From Clostridia bacterium (GTDB lineage Bacteria; Bacillota; Clostridia; TANB77; UBA1234), in contig CAADXZ010000028.1 of assembly GCA_900753135.1 (NCBI GenBank), positions 1-17,457 on the forward strand: a stretch of 17,457 bases of DNA, written 5' to 3'. The notes below the pieces were generated by a model. It was given only the letters and a program-made list of their open reading frames with translations. It did not search any database and was not told the DNA's origin. The position numbers were made by a program, and so were the translations under genes. The first letter of the stretch is position 1. Each line of letters begins with the position of its first letter. This document shows positions 6,357-14,064 of the stretch, piece by piece.

Positions 6357-9300
6357 GTGGCAAAAGGAGAAGATATTACAACTCGATATAAATTGGATAT
6401 ATCGGATTTAAAAAAGAATATATCTGAAGCTAATAATTATATTAAACTCGCAAATTCCGAATTTAAAAAAGCAAGTTCTGGTATGGATGATTGGACAAAG
6501 TCTACAGATGGTTTAAGTGCAAAGTTGAAACAATTAAAATCTACGATGGAAGCACAAGTTAGTAAATTGCAATCATATCAAACGCAGTTACAAACTGCAC
6601 AAAAATATGAAAAGCAGTCTGCTAGTGAAATTGAAAATTTGAAGAAAAAACTAGAAGATGCAAAAAGAGCCTATGGAGAAAATTCTGATGAAGTTAGAAA
6701 TTTACAAAGTCAATTGAGTTCCGCAGAACAAGCTCATTCAAGCATAAAACAACAAATATCGAATTTAACAGTTACTATTAACAATCAAGAGGCTGCGGTA
6801 AATAAAATTGAAAAAGAATACAGTAATTATAGTACACAATTACAAAATTTACAAAAAGCTGAAGAAAGAGCTAATAGTAGTACAAGTAAATTATCTGACA
6901 CAATAGACGATCAACAAAAAGCGGTAGATGATACAAAAGAGGCATATAAGAATGCGGTACTACAATATGGTAAAAATTCATCAGAAGCCAAAAATTTAGC
7001 AAAAGAAATTAAAACATTATCAGGTGATTTAAATGATAATAAAACCAAAATGCAGGAACTTGATAGTGCTGCTGATAAATTAGATAAAAGTATCGATAGT
7101 GCTGGGAAATCAGCAGATGATGCTTCAAATGGTGGTTTTACAGTTCTTAAAGGAGCATTAGCAAATTTAGCAGCAGATGCGGTTGAAGGGTGCATAAATG
7201 GGATTTTGAAATTAGGTGGTGCTTTACTTAATGCTGGTAAACAGGCAATAGCTAGTTATTCTGATTATGAGCAATTAGTTGGTGGTGTTGAAACATTATT
7301 TAAGGACAGCTCAGGCATTGTAGAAAATTATGCTAATAATGCATATAAAACTGCTGGGCTTTCTGCAAATGAATATATGGACACTGTAACTTCATTTTCT
7401 GCATCATTATTACAAAGTTTAAATGGTGATACTGCAAAATCAGCAGAAGTAGCTGATAAAGCAATTACAGATATGTCTGACAATGCAAATAAAATGGGTA
7501 CATCAATGGAATCTATACAAAATGCATATCAAGGTTTTGCAAAACAAAACTATACAATGCTTGATAATTTGAAGCTTGGATATGGTGGAACTAAAAGTGA
7601 AATGGAAAGACTTATTGGAGATGCTAACAAATTAGCAAAAGCACAAGGACAAGCTGGAAATTTGACAATTGAAAGTTATGCTGATGTTGTTGAAGCTATA
7701 CATTTGGTTCAAGATAATATGGGCATAACAGGAACTACTGCAAAAGAAGCAAGTACAACAATTCAAGGATCTATTGGAGCAATGAAGTCTGCATGGAGTA
7801 ATTTATTAACTGGCATGGCAGATGAAAATGCAAATTTTGATACTTTAATGGAAAATTTAATAGATAGTATAGGAACTGTTATTCAAAATATAGTTCCAAA
7901 AGTAAAAATTGTAATTGATAGTATTATATCATTACTCATCGAGTTATTCCCACAAATTGTTGATTTAATAACAGAACTATTACCTGATGTAATGGATGGA
8001 ATGAATAAATTACTACAGGGAATAATTGAAGCTTTACCAACGGTTGTTGATGCAATAATTGGTATTATACCTCAAATAATAGATGTTTTGCAGATGGCAA
8101 TTCCACAATTACTTCAAGCAGGAGTTCAAATTATTATAAGTCTTGTAAATGGATTAACAGATGCAATTCCAAACCTAGTTATTGCATTAGTACAAGTTGT
8201 AAATCAGATTATTGGAGTATTGGTTGACAGTTTGCCAGATCTTATCGATGCAGCCTTTAGTTTCTTTATGGGAATTATTGAAGCAATCCCTGAGATAATA
8301 TCTGCATTAACAGAAAATCTTGATGAAATAATAAATACTATTTTATATGGATTAACAGATGCAATTCCAAGATTGATAGAAGGAGCAGTACAATTATTAA
8401 ATTCAATAGTTGAAGCTATACCACTTATAATTCCTGCGTTAGTAGATGCAATTCCAACAATAATAAATACTATTATTACTGGCTTAGTTGAAAATTTACC
8501 AATTGTATTACAAGGAGCAGTGCAATTGTTAATGGCTATTATTCAAGCAATACCATTGATTATACAAGCACTTATTCCTCAAATACCAACTATTGTTACT
8601 ACTATAATTAATGTTTTAATACAAAATATACCAGTATTACTACAAGGTGCAATTCAATTATTTATGGCATTAGTTCAAGCAATACCAACTATATGCTTGG
8701 AATTATTAAAGGCGTTGCCACAGATAATTAGTTCTATATTCCAAGGATTAGCACAATTACCTGAACAATTAGGATCATTTTTTCAAGGTGCTTGGCAAGG
8801 AATACAAAATGTATTTTCTAATGTAGGAGGATGGTTTGGAGATAGATTTAGAGAAGCTTGGAATAATATTACTGGTATTTTTAGCAATATTGGTAATTTT
8901 TTCGGAGGATTATGGAATACAATAAGTGATAAATTTTCAAACATTGGAACTAATATAGGAAATGCAATTAGTGGAGCTGTTAAATCAGGTATTAATGGAT
9001 TATTAGGAATGATAGAAAACACAGTAAATGGATTTATTAATATGATTAACGGTGCGATAGGAATAATCAATGCAATTCCAGGTGTAAATATATCAAGAAT
9101 CAATACATTAAATATACCAAAATTATATAGAGGTGGGGTATTAGAAAAAGGACAAGTTGGTTTACTTGAAGGAAATGGAGCAGAAGCGGTTGTTCCTCTT
9201 GAAAGAAATAAAGGCTGGATAAAAGCTGTTGCAAATGATATGAAAGAAGAAATGAAAAACAATGCTTCTAATATTAACAATATATCTAATTCAACATCTA

Positions 9301-9401
9301 ATGTTAATAATTTTACTCAAGTAATAAATGCTCCAAAACAACCATCTAGACTAGAATTATATAGGCAGACAAGGAATTTATTAAATCTAGTAAATGCATA
9401 G
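6357..9401 (+). CDS. Tail tape measure protein
   Basis: This protein sets tail length and is ejected with DNA. It is 1014 aa, the largest in the window. GTG 6357 is the start because AAAGGAGG (6342-6349) lies 7 nt upstream. Residues ~1-255 are a Lys/Glu/Ser/Gln-rich coiled coil. Residues ~300-480 resemble the TP901-type tape measure domain ('YSDYEQLVGGVETLFKDSSG', 'TSFSASLLQSLNGD', 'QNAYQGFAKQNYTMLDNLKL', 'LLTGMADENANFD'). Residues 559-800 consist of eleven consecutive 22-residue hydrophobic units. Next is a Gly/Phe/Trp-rich zone, and residues ~926-950 hold 'GGVLEKGQVGLLEGNGAEAV', a common C-terminal motif of these proteins. At the empirical ~0.15 nm per residue, the tail would be roughly 150 nm; that length is an estimate. 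Confidence 0.95.
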   Translation: MAKGEDITTRYKLDISDLKKNISEANNYIKLANSEFKKASSGMDDWTKSTDGLSAKLKQLKSTMEAQVSKLQSYQTQLQTAQKYEKQSASEIENLKKKLEDAKRAYGENSDEVRNLQSQLSSAEQAHSSIKQQISNLTVTINNQEAAVNKIEKEYSNYSTQLQNLQKAEERANSSTSKLSDTIDDQQKAVDDTKEAYKNAVLQYGKNSSEAKNLAKEIKTLSGDLNDNKTKMQELDSAADKLDKSIDSAGKSADDASNGGFTVLKGALANLAADAVEGCINGILKLGGALLNAGKQAIASYSDYEQLVGGVETLFKDSSGIVENYANNAYKTAGLSANEYMDTVTSFSASLLQSLNGDTAKSAEVADKAITDMSDNANKMGTSMESIQNAYQGFAKQNYTMLDNLKLGYGGTKSEMERLIGDANKLAKAQGQAGNLTIESYADVVEAIHLVQDNMGITGTTAKEASTTIQGSIGAMKSAWSNLLTGMADENANFDTLMENLIDSIGTVIQNIVPKVKIVIDSIISLLIELFPQIVDLITELLPDVMDGMNKLLQGIIEALPTVVDAIIGIIPQIIDVLQMAIPQLLQAGVQIIISLVNGLTDAIPNLVIALVQVVNQIIGVLVDSLPDLIDAAFSFFMGIIEAIPEIISALTENLDEIINTILYGLTDAIPRLIEGAVQLLNSIVEAIPLIIPALVDAIPTIINTIITGLVENLPIVLQGAVQLLMAIIQAIPLIIQALIPQIPTIVTTIINVLIQNIPVLLQGAIQLFMALVQAIPTICLELLKALPQIISSIFQGLAQLPEQLGSFFQGAWQGIQNVFSNVGGWFGDRFREAWNNITGIFSNIGNFFGGLWNTISDKFSNIGTNIGNAISGAVKSGINGLLGMIENTVNGFINMINGAIGIINAIPGVNISRINTLNIPKLYRGGVLEKGQVGLLEGNGAEAVVPLERNKGWIKAVANDMKEEMKNNASNINNISNSTSNVNNFTQVINAPKQPSRLELYRQTRNLLNLVNA
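8031..8756 (+). repeat. Eleven 22-residue (66-bp) repeats in the tape measure gene
   Basis: Starting at A559 (ALPTVVDAI...), eleven back-to-back units of exactly 22 codons can be written without gaps, ending just before LPEQL at 8757. Units typically begin (A/N/S)(I/L)P or II and end with a polar residue. Alternating unit types give a 44-residue super-period: IP/LP codons recur 132 bp apart at 8100, 8232, 8364, 8496 and 8628. Repetition is clear in protein but diverged in DNA. Confidence 0.9.
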
Positions 9402-9415
9402 GAGGGAAATCAAAA

Positions 9416-10276
9416 ATGTTTACTTTAAAAGTTGAAAATATTAAAGGAGCAGTCCTTGAATTAACAGATAACGAAGAAGATTATCAAATAGCAAATATAG
9501 AAGGAATAACCCCTCCAAATGCTAATATAAATACTTCAACCTATGCAAATGGAGATGGTTCTGCCTTTAATAGTTCAAAAATTCCCAATAGGGAAATTGT
9601 TATTACAGTATATATAAATGGAGATGTTTCTCAAAATAGATTAAAACTTTATAAATATTTTAGAAATAAACAATGGTGTAAAATTTATTATGAAGATGAT
9701 AACAGAAATGTTTTTATAGAAGGATATGTGCAAACTTTTGAAGTTCCAATATTCGTTCAAAAACAAGTTGCACAGATTTCTATTTTATGTCCTGATCCAT
9801 ATTTTAAAGATATTAATACCATAGTTCAAAGTATTTCAAAAACAATAAAAAAATTCTCTTTCCCATTTTCTATAAATAGTAATCAACCTATTGCAATTTC
9901 TTCTGTAGATCTTGAAAAGGTAACAAATGTTATAAACGATAGTGAAAGTGAAACAGGTTTAATTATTAATATTGGATTTATGGGAACTGTAAATAAGCTA
10001 GAAATTCGTAATATTGAAACAGGAGAAAATTTTATAATTGATTATGAGTTTATGAAAAATGATAAATTAATAATTAATTGTAATAGAGGAAAAAAATCGG
10101 TAATTTTAACTAGAGAAGCGGTTGAATATAATTTAATTCCACAAGTTAGAAGTGAATCAACATTTTTTCAATTAGGAATTGGAGATAATAGATTTAGTTT
10201 TTTAGCTGATGATGGAGAGAAGGATATGCTAGTGGATATTAGTTTTAAATATTATCGTGTATATTTAGGGGTATAG
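9416..10276 (+). CDS. Distal tail protein (Dit)
   Basis: The 286-aa protein directly follows the tape measure gene, the position of Dit, whose hexamer forms the hub between the tail tube and the tip or baseplate. The N-terminal half has the Dit/Sipho_tail pattern: an early 'YQIANIEGITPPNANI' segment, 'REIVITVYINGDVSQNRLKLY', 'FRNKQWCKIYYEDDNRNVFI' followed by GYV, then 'QVAQISILCPDPYFKD', where the CPDPYF signature is characteristic of the family. The C-terminal half is beta-rich and resembles the galectin-like part, including 'NIGFMGTVNKLEIRNIETGE'. AGGAGGG precedes ATG 9416. The next gene starts 6 nt after the stop. Confidence 0.9.
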   Translation: MFTLKVENIKGAVLELTDNEEDYQIANIEGITPPNANINTSTYANGDGSAFNSSKIPNREIVITVYINGDVSQNRLKLYKYFRNKQWCKIYYEDDNRNVFIEGYVQTFEVPIFVQKQVAQISILCPDPYFKDINTIVQSISKTIKKFSFPFSINSNQPIAISSVDLEKVTNVINDSESETGLIINIGFMGTVNKLEIRNIETGENFIIDYEFMKNDKLIINCNRGKKSVILTREAVEYNLIPQVRSESTFFQLGIGDNRFSFLADDGEKDMLVDISFKYYRVYLGV

Positions 10277-10282
10277 AATTAT

Positions 10283-11443
10283 ATGGATGAATTATATTTG
10301 TTAGATAAAGATTTAATTAAAAAATACATAATAGATATGTATTCAAGTATTTTATGGGTTCCTAGATATAATGAATTGGGAGATTGTGAACTTGTTATTT
10401 CTGCAACTATTGAAAATATCAAAAAAATAAAAGAATGCAAATATATTGCTAGGAAAAAAGACGATATGGTTTGCGAAATAACAAAAATTGAAATAAAAAC
10501 TGATGAAGAAAATGGAGATCAATTAATTATAACAGGTACAGATATAAAAAATATACTAAATTCAAGAATAGTAGCCAAACAAACGAATTTTAATGGATTA
10601 GTTGAAGATTATATAAGAACTTTAATTACGGATTCTATAATAAATCCTACCAACAAAGAAAGAAAAATAGAAAACTTTGTATTAGCAGATAAAGTAGGAT
10701 TTAAAGAAACAATAAGAGAACAAGTTACTTATGATTATGTAGGTACAAAAATTCAAGAATTATGTCAGAATTACGAGTGGGGATATAAAATTGTTATAAA
10801 AGATAGAAAATTTGTATTTTCTTTATATAAAGGGAAAGATAGAAGTGATTATGTTCAATTTTCACAAAACTATGATAACATATCTACAACGGATTATACC
10901 AAAGATGATAGCAATATAAAAAATATTGCTATTGTTGCAGGAGAAGGCGAAGGAATAGAAAGAAAAACTGTTACAATTGGTAGTGGGACAGGAATTAACA
11001 GACATGAATTATATGTGGATGCAAGAGATGTTTCAAGTTCAATTGATTATGATGAATTATTAAGTAGTTATCCTAATGGTAATGAAAAGAATATAAATGG
11101 CACAATATATTATCAAGTAAACGGAACTAATATAGCTATTTTAACAAAAAATGATGATGGAGAAATTACTGAAGTAGTATTATGTAATAATATTTATATT
11201 GAAAACCTAAAAAGTGTTGGATATGAAAAAATGTCTGAATATAAATCAATTACATCTTTTACAGGAGATGTTATTATAGGAGCTAATTATACATATAAAG
11301 ATGATTATAATCTAGGTGATATTGTAAATATTGTAAATGAATACGGAATTTCAATTAATGTTAGGATATCTGAAATATTAGAGAGCATAGATGATAATGG
11401 ATATAAAATGGAACCGACATTTCAAAATATAAAAAGTGAATAG
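10283..11443 (+). CDS. Tail hub protein, Siphovirus Gp37-like (Tal-type)
   Basis: This 386-aa protein sits after Dit, where the tail-associated hub (Tal) is encoded. It matches the pattern of the Siphovirus ReqiPepy6 Gp37-like family: N-terminal 'LILWVPRYNELGDCEL'-like sequence (here SSILWVPRYNELGDCELVIS), 'ECKYIARKKDDMVCEI', 'LIITGTDIKNILNSRIV', an internal 'YDYVGTKIQELCQNYEWGYK', and late 'YKDDYNLGDIVNIVNEYGI' with a final strand. Such proteins form the trimeric tip hub that closes the tube and contacts the cell surface. No lytic domain is evident and the protein is short for Tal, so enzymatic activity is not implied. The gene is tightly packed between Dit (6-nt gap) and the next gene (9-nt gap). 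Confidence 0.75.
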   Translation: MDELYLLDKDLIKKYIIDMYSSILWVPRYNELGDCELVISATIENIKKIKECKYIARKKDDMVCEITKIEIKTDEENGDQLIITGTDIKNILNSRIVAKQTNFNGLVEDYIRTLITDSIINPTNKERKIENFVLADKVGFKETIREQVTYDYVGTKIQELCQNYEWGYKIVIKDRKFVFSLYKGKDRSDYVQFSQNYDNISTTDYTKDDSNIKNIAIVAGEGEGIERKTVTIGSGTGINRHELYVDARDVSSSIDYDELLSSYPNGNEKNINGTIYYQVNGTNIAILTKNDDGEITEVVLCNNIYIENLKSVGYEKMSEYKSITSFTGDVIIGANYTYKDDYNLGDIVNIVNEYGISINVRISEILESIDDNGYKMEPTFQNIKSE

Positions 11444-11452
11444 GAGGCAAAA

Positions 11453-12319
11453 ATGGAAAACGATGTAAAATTTGAAGTTACTGCTGGTTTTTTTGATGCG
11501 ATAAATAATGATCGTGTTTATTCAGCAGATGATATGAATAGACCATATAGAAAATTAATAAGTAATGGTGTTTTTGCAACTCCAAAAGGTGAACCTTCCG
11601 ATTATTTGCAAGTTTTTACTGCAAATAATGGGATGAATATTATAGTTTCAGCAGGTTATGCACTAATTGGGGATAAGTGGTTTGAAAATCCAAGCAATTT
11701 GACAATAACTACAGCACAAAATTCTGATGTATTAACTAGAATAGACAGTATTATAGCTCAAATGGATAAAACTCAATTAGGAAGAGCAGGAAATATAGTA
11801 TATAGAAAAGGGACTGCATCAAGCAACCCAGTACATCCATCAATAAATACTGAAGAAAACATCATTGAATTTAGATTAGCTGATATTACGATTAGTCCAT
11901 CTTGTATAAAAATTACACAAGACTTAATAAAAGACTGTAGAGGTAGTAGTGAATGTCCTTGGGTTACAAGTTTAATATATCAAGTTGATACATCAACATT
12001 ATATGCACAATGGCAAGAGGCATATAAGAAATATTATGAAGATCAAGAAGCGGAACACGATACATATTTTACAGAATTTAAAAATATTATGGCAAATTTC
12101 TTTAATACTGAAGAACAGGAGTTTACTAATTGGTTTGAAAAGATGAAAAATCAGTTGTCAGAAGATGCAGCAGGAAAAATACAATTAGAAATAGATAATT
12201 TAACTACTATTTTAAATGAAACAAGAGAGAATTTAGAAGATGCAATTTCGCCAATTATAACAGAAGATGGATATTATATTGCAACAGAGGATAATACAAG
12301 ATTAGTAGTTGGAATGTAA
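11453..12319 (+). CDS. Baseplate / tail tip structural protein
   Basis: The 288-aa protein is a probable baseplate component between the hub and the variable tip protein. The N-terminal ~150 residues are globular and resemble the Firmicute phage family with 'GFFDAINNDRVYSADDMNRP' near the start and a following 'LISNGVFATP'; a beta-rich region contains 'IIVSAGYALIGDKWFENPS' and 'DSIIAQMDKTQLGRAGNIV'. Residues ~175-265 form a long Glu/Gln/Lys-rich helix or coiled coil starting around 'YAQWQEAYKKYYEDQEAEHD', likely trimeric. The end 'EDGYYIATEDNTRLVVGM' is strand-forming. AGGAGG precedes ATG 11453. It may connect the hub to the receptor-binding tip; this is inferred from position and layout. Confidence 0.7.
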   Translation: MENDVKFEVTAGFFDAINNDRVYSADDMNRPYRKLISNGVFATPKGEPSDYLQVFTANNGMNIIVSAGYALIGDKWFENPSNLTITTAQNSDVLTRIDSIIAQMDKTQLGRAGNIVYRKGTASSNPVHPSINTEENIIEFRLADITISPSCIKITQDLIKDCRGSSECPWVTSLIYQVDTSTLYAQWQEAYKKYYEDQEAEHDTYFTEFKNIMANFFNTEEQEFTNWFEKMKNQLSEDAAGKIQLEIDNLTTILNETRENLEDAISPIITEDGYYIATEDNTRLVVGM

Positions 12320-12343
12320 AAAAATAAGGAGGATTTTACAATT

Positions 12344-13204
12344 ATGGGAATTAAAAAAATTTCAGAACTTGAAGAATTAAAGAATCTTCAAACAACAGAT
12401 ATATTACCTGTTGTTGATGTGGAAAATGGAACAACTAAAAAAGTTAAAATTTCCACATTACTTACTGCACTTGTAGAAAAAAATGCAGGTGCACATAATA
12501 GTATTTATAGAGGAAAAGATATTACTGATTTATTTTATGATGGGACATTAAGTAAACAAATTGCAGCAGGAACATTTGATGATATATTCGTTGGAGATTA
12601 TATCATAGGAAAAACAAGTGGTAGAAAATATTTAGTAGCCGATATTAATTATAGATTACACATGGGAGATACAGAATGTACAAAACCTCATGTTTTGATG
12701 ATACCGGAAAGAATAATGGGAACAGCACAAATGAATGCTAGTAATATAACTGATGGAGCTTATATTGGTAGTGCGATGTATAAAACAAATTTAGCACAAT
12801 TTAAAACAGTAATAAAAAATGATTTTGAAACAAGTCACATATTAAAGCATAGAAATCATTTACAAAATGCAGTTTCAAATGGATGTGAGACCGGAGGAAC
12901 ATGGTACGATTCTGATATAGAATTGATGAATGAGATAATGGTTTATGGTTGTCAAATATTCAAAAATGCTACAAATGGATCTACATTTCCTAACAATTAT
13001 CAAATAGACAATTCTCAATTATCATTATTCAGGTTAAGACATGATTCGATTGTTGCTAGAAATGATGCTGGAGATAGATATTGGTACTGGTTAAGAGATG
13101 TCGTTTCTTCTACGAGTTTCGCGAATGTCGGCGACCGTGGTCATTCGAGTTACGGCAACGCTTCGCGTGTCTGCGGTGTTCGTCCTGCTTTCCTAATCGT
13201 GTAA
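12344..13204 (+). CDS. DGR target: variable tail tip / receptor-binding protein
   Basis: This 286-aa protein is the target of the retroelement behind it. AAGGAGG (12326-12332) precedes ATG 12344. Residues 1-~43 ('KKISELEELKNLQTTDILPV', then VDVENGTTKKVKIS) are the N-terminal anchoring segment common in Firmicute phage fibre and tip proteins. The middle contains 'YRGKDITDLFYDGTLSKQ' and 'IFVGDYIIGKTSGRKYLVAD'. The C-terminal ~90 residues have the C-type-lectin/FGE-like layout of DGR targets: 'YWYWLRDV', then the variable stretch, and a closing GVRPAF. Codons 258, 263-265, 267, 271, 275, 277, 282 and 284 differ from the template, all at template adenines. The stop lies 9 nt after the VR. Role as adhesin is inferred from position and DGR control. 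Confidence 0.9.
   Translation: MGIKKISELEELKNLQTTDILPVVDVENGTTKKVKISTLLTALVEKNAGAHNSIYRGKDITDLFYDGTLSKQIAAGTFDDIFVGDYIIGKTSGRKYLVADINYRLHMGDTECTKPHVLMIPERIMGTAQMNASNITDGAYIGSAMYKTNLAQFKTVIKNDFETSHILKHRNHLQNAVSNGCETGGTWYDSDIELMNEIMVYGCQIFKNATNGSTFPNNYQIDNSQLSLFRLRHDSIVARNDAGDRYWYWLRDVVSSTSFANVGDRGHSSYGNASRVCGVRPAFLIV
13098..13193 (+). repeat. DGR variable repeat (VR)
   Basis: This 96-nt segment encodes residues 252-284 of the tip protein and aligns without gaps to the TR exactly 770 nt downstream. Fourteen positions differ (13116, 13130, 13133, 13136, 13137, 13142, 13154, 13155, 13166, 13167, 13172, 13173, 13188, 13193) and every one is an A in the TR: eight A-to-G, five A-to-C and one A-to-T. 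Homology collapses after 13193, where non-adenine mismatches start. Confidence 0.95.
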
Positions 13205-13213
13205 TCAGACATC

Positions 13214-13234
13214 GACAGGGCTTTATGCCCTGTC
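13214..13234 (+). other. DGR target-site hairpin/cruciform downstream of VR
   Basis: GACAGGGC (13214-13221) and GCCCTGTC (13227-13234) form a perfect 8-bp GC-rich stem with a 5-nt TTTAT loop, 20 nt after the VR ends. No T-run follows, so it does not look like a terminator. In the Bordetella phage DGR, a similar short hairpin just after the VR is needed for efficient and directional retrohoming. By analogy this marks the recipient site. No equivalent hairpin lies after the TR. Confidence 0.75.
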
Positions 13235-13261
13235 ATATAGTATAGTTAGCTTTCAAGATAG

Positions 13262-13290
13262 TTAAAATAAGAAAATAAAAATGATATAAT
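13262..13290 (+). promoter_or_regulatory. Promoter for the avd-TR-RT cassette
   Basis: An extended -10 element TGATATAAT (13282-13290; hexamer TATAAT at 13285-13290) lies 17 nt after a weak -35 TTAAAA (13262-13267). It sits between the VR hairpin and avd, so it would let the retroelement RNA be made independently of the structural operon. Confidence 0.6.
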
Positions 13291-13333
13291 TTCTGTTGAA
13301 AAAATAGAAAAGGAGAAATAGTATTATTTTACA

Positions 13334-13846
13334 ATGTCAGAGATAAAGAAAAGTGAAAGAAAAGAATCAAAATTGCAAACAATTCATAATGCATATATGA
13401 TAAGAATGGCAGTAACAAATTTAGCAGAAAATAATTTTTATATAACATTTTCAAAAATAGAAGAGAAAATAAACAATAGAATAAAAGGACTTGATGAAAA
13501 GGAACAAATAAGAATAAAAGAAAATATGTATAAATTTTATAGAAATCAAATAAATAGAGTATCAGACAATGTAATAGAATTAGCAACAGGAATAAGTAGG
13601 CATTTAAGAATTGCAAATACAATATTTCCAACATATATGTCAGAGTTTGAAGAAAGACGTATAGAAATGGACAGAGCTATGGCTTGTTGTAATGCACTTC
13701 AAGACGAATTGCAATATGCAGGAGAATGTTTATATGCTGATTTGAATAAGTATATGAATTTGGTTCTAGAAATTCAAAAAGAATTTAATATGATAAAATC
13801 ACTTCGACAAACTGACAATAGGTTTTTAAAAAATATAAAAAAATAA
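13334..13846 (+). CDS. avd: DGR accessory variability determinant (Avd-like)
   Basis: Avd proteins form a pentameric, basic four-helix-bundle barrel that binds the DGR reverse transcriptase and template RNA and is required for mutagenic retrohoming. This 170-aa ORF lies between VR and TR, the usual avd position. The sequence is almost entirely helix-forming, Lys/Arg-rich at both ends, with few Gly/Pro. Segments such as 'IHNAYMIRMAVTNLAENNFY', 'GISRHLRIANTIFPTYMSEF' and 'ECLYADLNKYMNLVLEIQKE' suit a helical bundle. It is longer than the ~128-aa Bordetella protein, with extra N- and C-terminal charged tails. ATG 13334 is the only start after an in-frame TAG at 13319, yet the AGGAGA motif (13311-13316) is ~17 nt away, longer than normal. 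Identity rests on context, size class and composition. Confidence 0.75.
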   Translation: MSEIKKSERKESKLQTIHNAYMIRMAVTNLAENNFYITFSKIEEKINNRIKGLDEKEQIRIKENMYKFYRNQINRVSDNVIELATGISRHLRIANTIFPTYMSEFEERRIEMDRAMACCNALQDELQYAGECLYADLNKYMNLVLEIQKEFNMIKSLRQTDNRFLKNIKK

Positions 13847-13867
13847 TAATTAGTGGGTAATCTTTGT

Positions 13868-13963
13868 ATGTCGTTTCTTCTACGAATTTCGCGAATGTCA
13901 GCAACAATGGTAATTCGAGTTACAACAACGCTTCGAATGTCAACGGTGTTCGTCCTGATTTCA
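13868..13963 (+). repeat. DGR template repeat (TR), non-coding
   Basis: This is the invariant donor copy. Its RNA is reverse-transcribed with errors at adenines, and the cDNA replaces the VR. In the VR phase it reads 'SSTNFANVSNNGNSSYNNAS', then NVNGVRPDF, with nine AAY (Asn) codons, the preferred highly mutable codon. It starts 22 nt after the avd stop and lies about 100 nt before the RT ORF. The overlapping ATG reading frame through it is in a different phase and is not a gene. Confidence 0.95.
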
Positions 13964-14064
13964 CAACCCATACAATTTATTTATATGGACTTGATTCCAT
14001 CGTATGGATATGGGAAAAGGAAAGATTATCCCTTCAATAGCAGAATTGATAAATACTAATCATT
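13964..14064 (+). ncRNA. TR-RT spacer, probable 3' part of the DGR template RNA
   Basis: This ~100-nt stretch has no supported gene. In the Bordetella DGR, the spacer RNA just after TR is needed to prime cDNA synthesis at its junction with TR and is bound by RT and Avd. Small inverted repeats are visible, for example TCCAT-CGT-ATGGA around 13996-14008. Assignment is by analogy only. Confidence 0.5.

Noticed and set aside
13214..13234. Hairpin after the tip gene as a Rho-independent terminator
   Set aside because: The stem is strong but the following bases are ATATAGTATAG with no T-tract; position and form fit the DGR recipient hairpin better. Partial termination cannot be excluded.
13098..13963. 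Repeated sequence near the tip gene as a CRISPR or duplicated gene end
   Set aside because: There are only two copies, with differences only at adenines of one copy, next to an RT; a DGR explains it fully.
13853..14059. A 68-codon ATG reading frame across the TR
   Set aside because: It is out of phase with the VR coding frame, has no Shine-Dalgarno and lies over the non-coding template; its content is explained by TR sequence.
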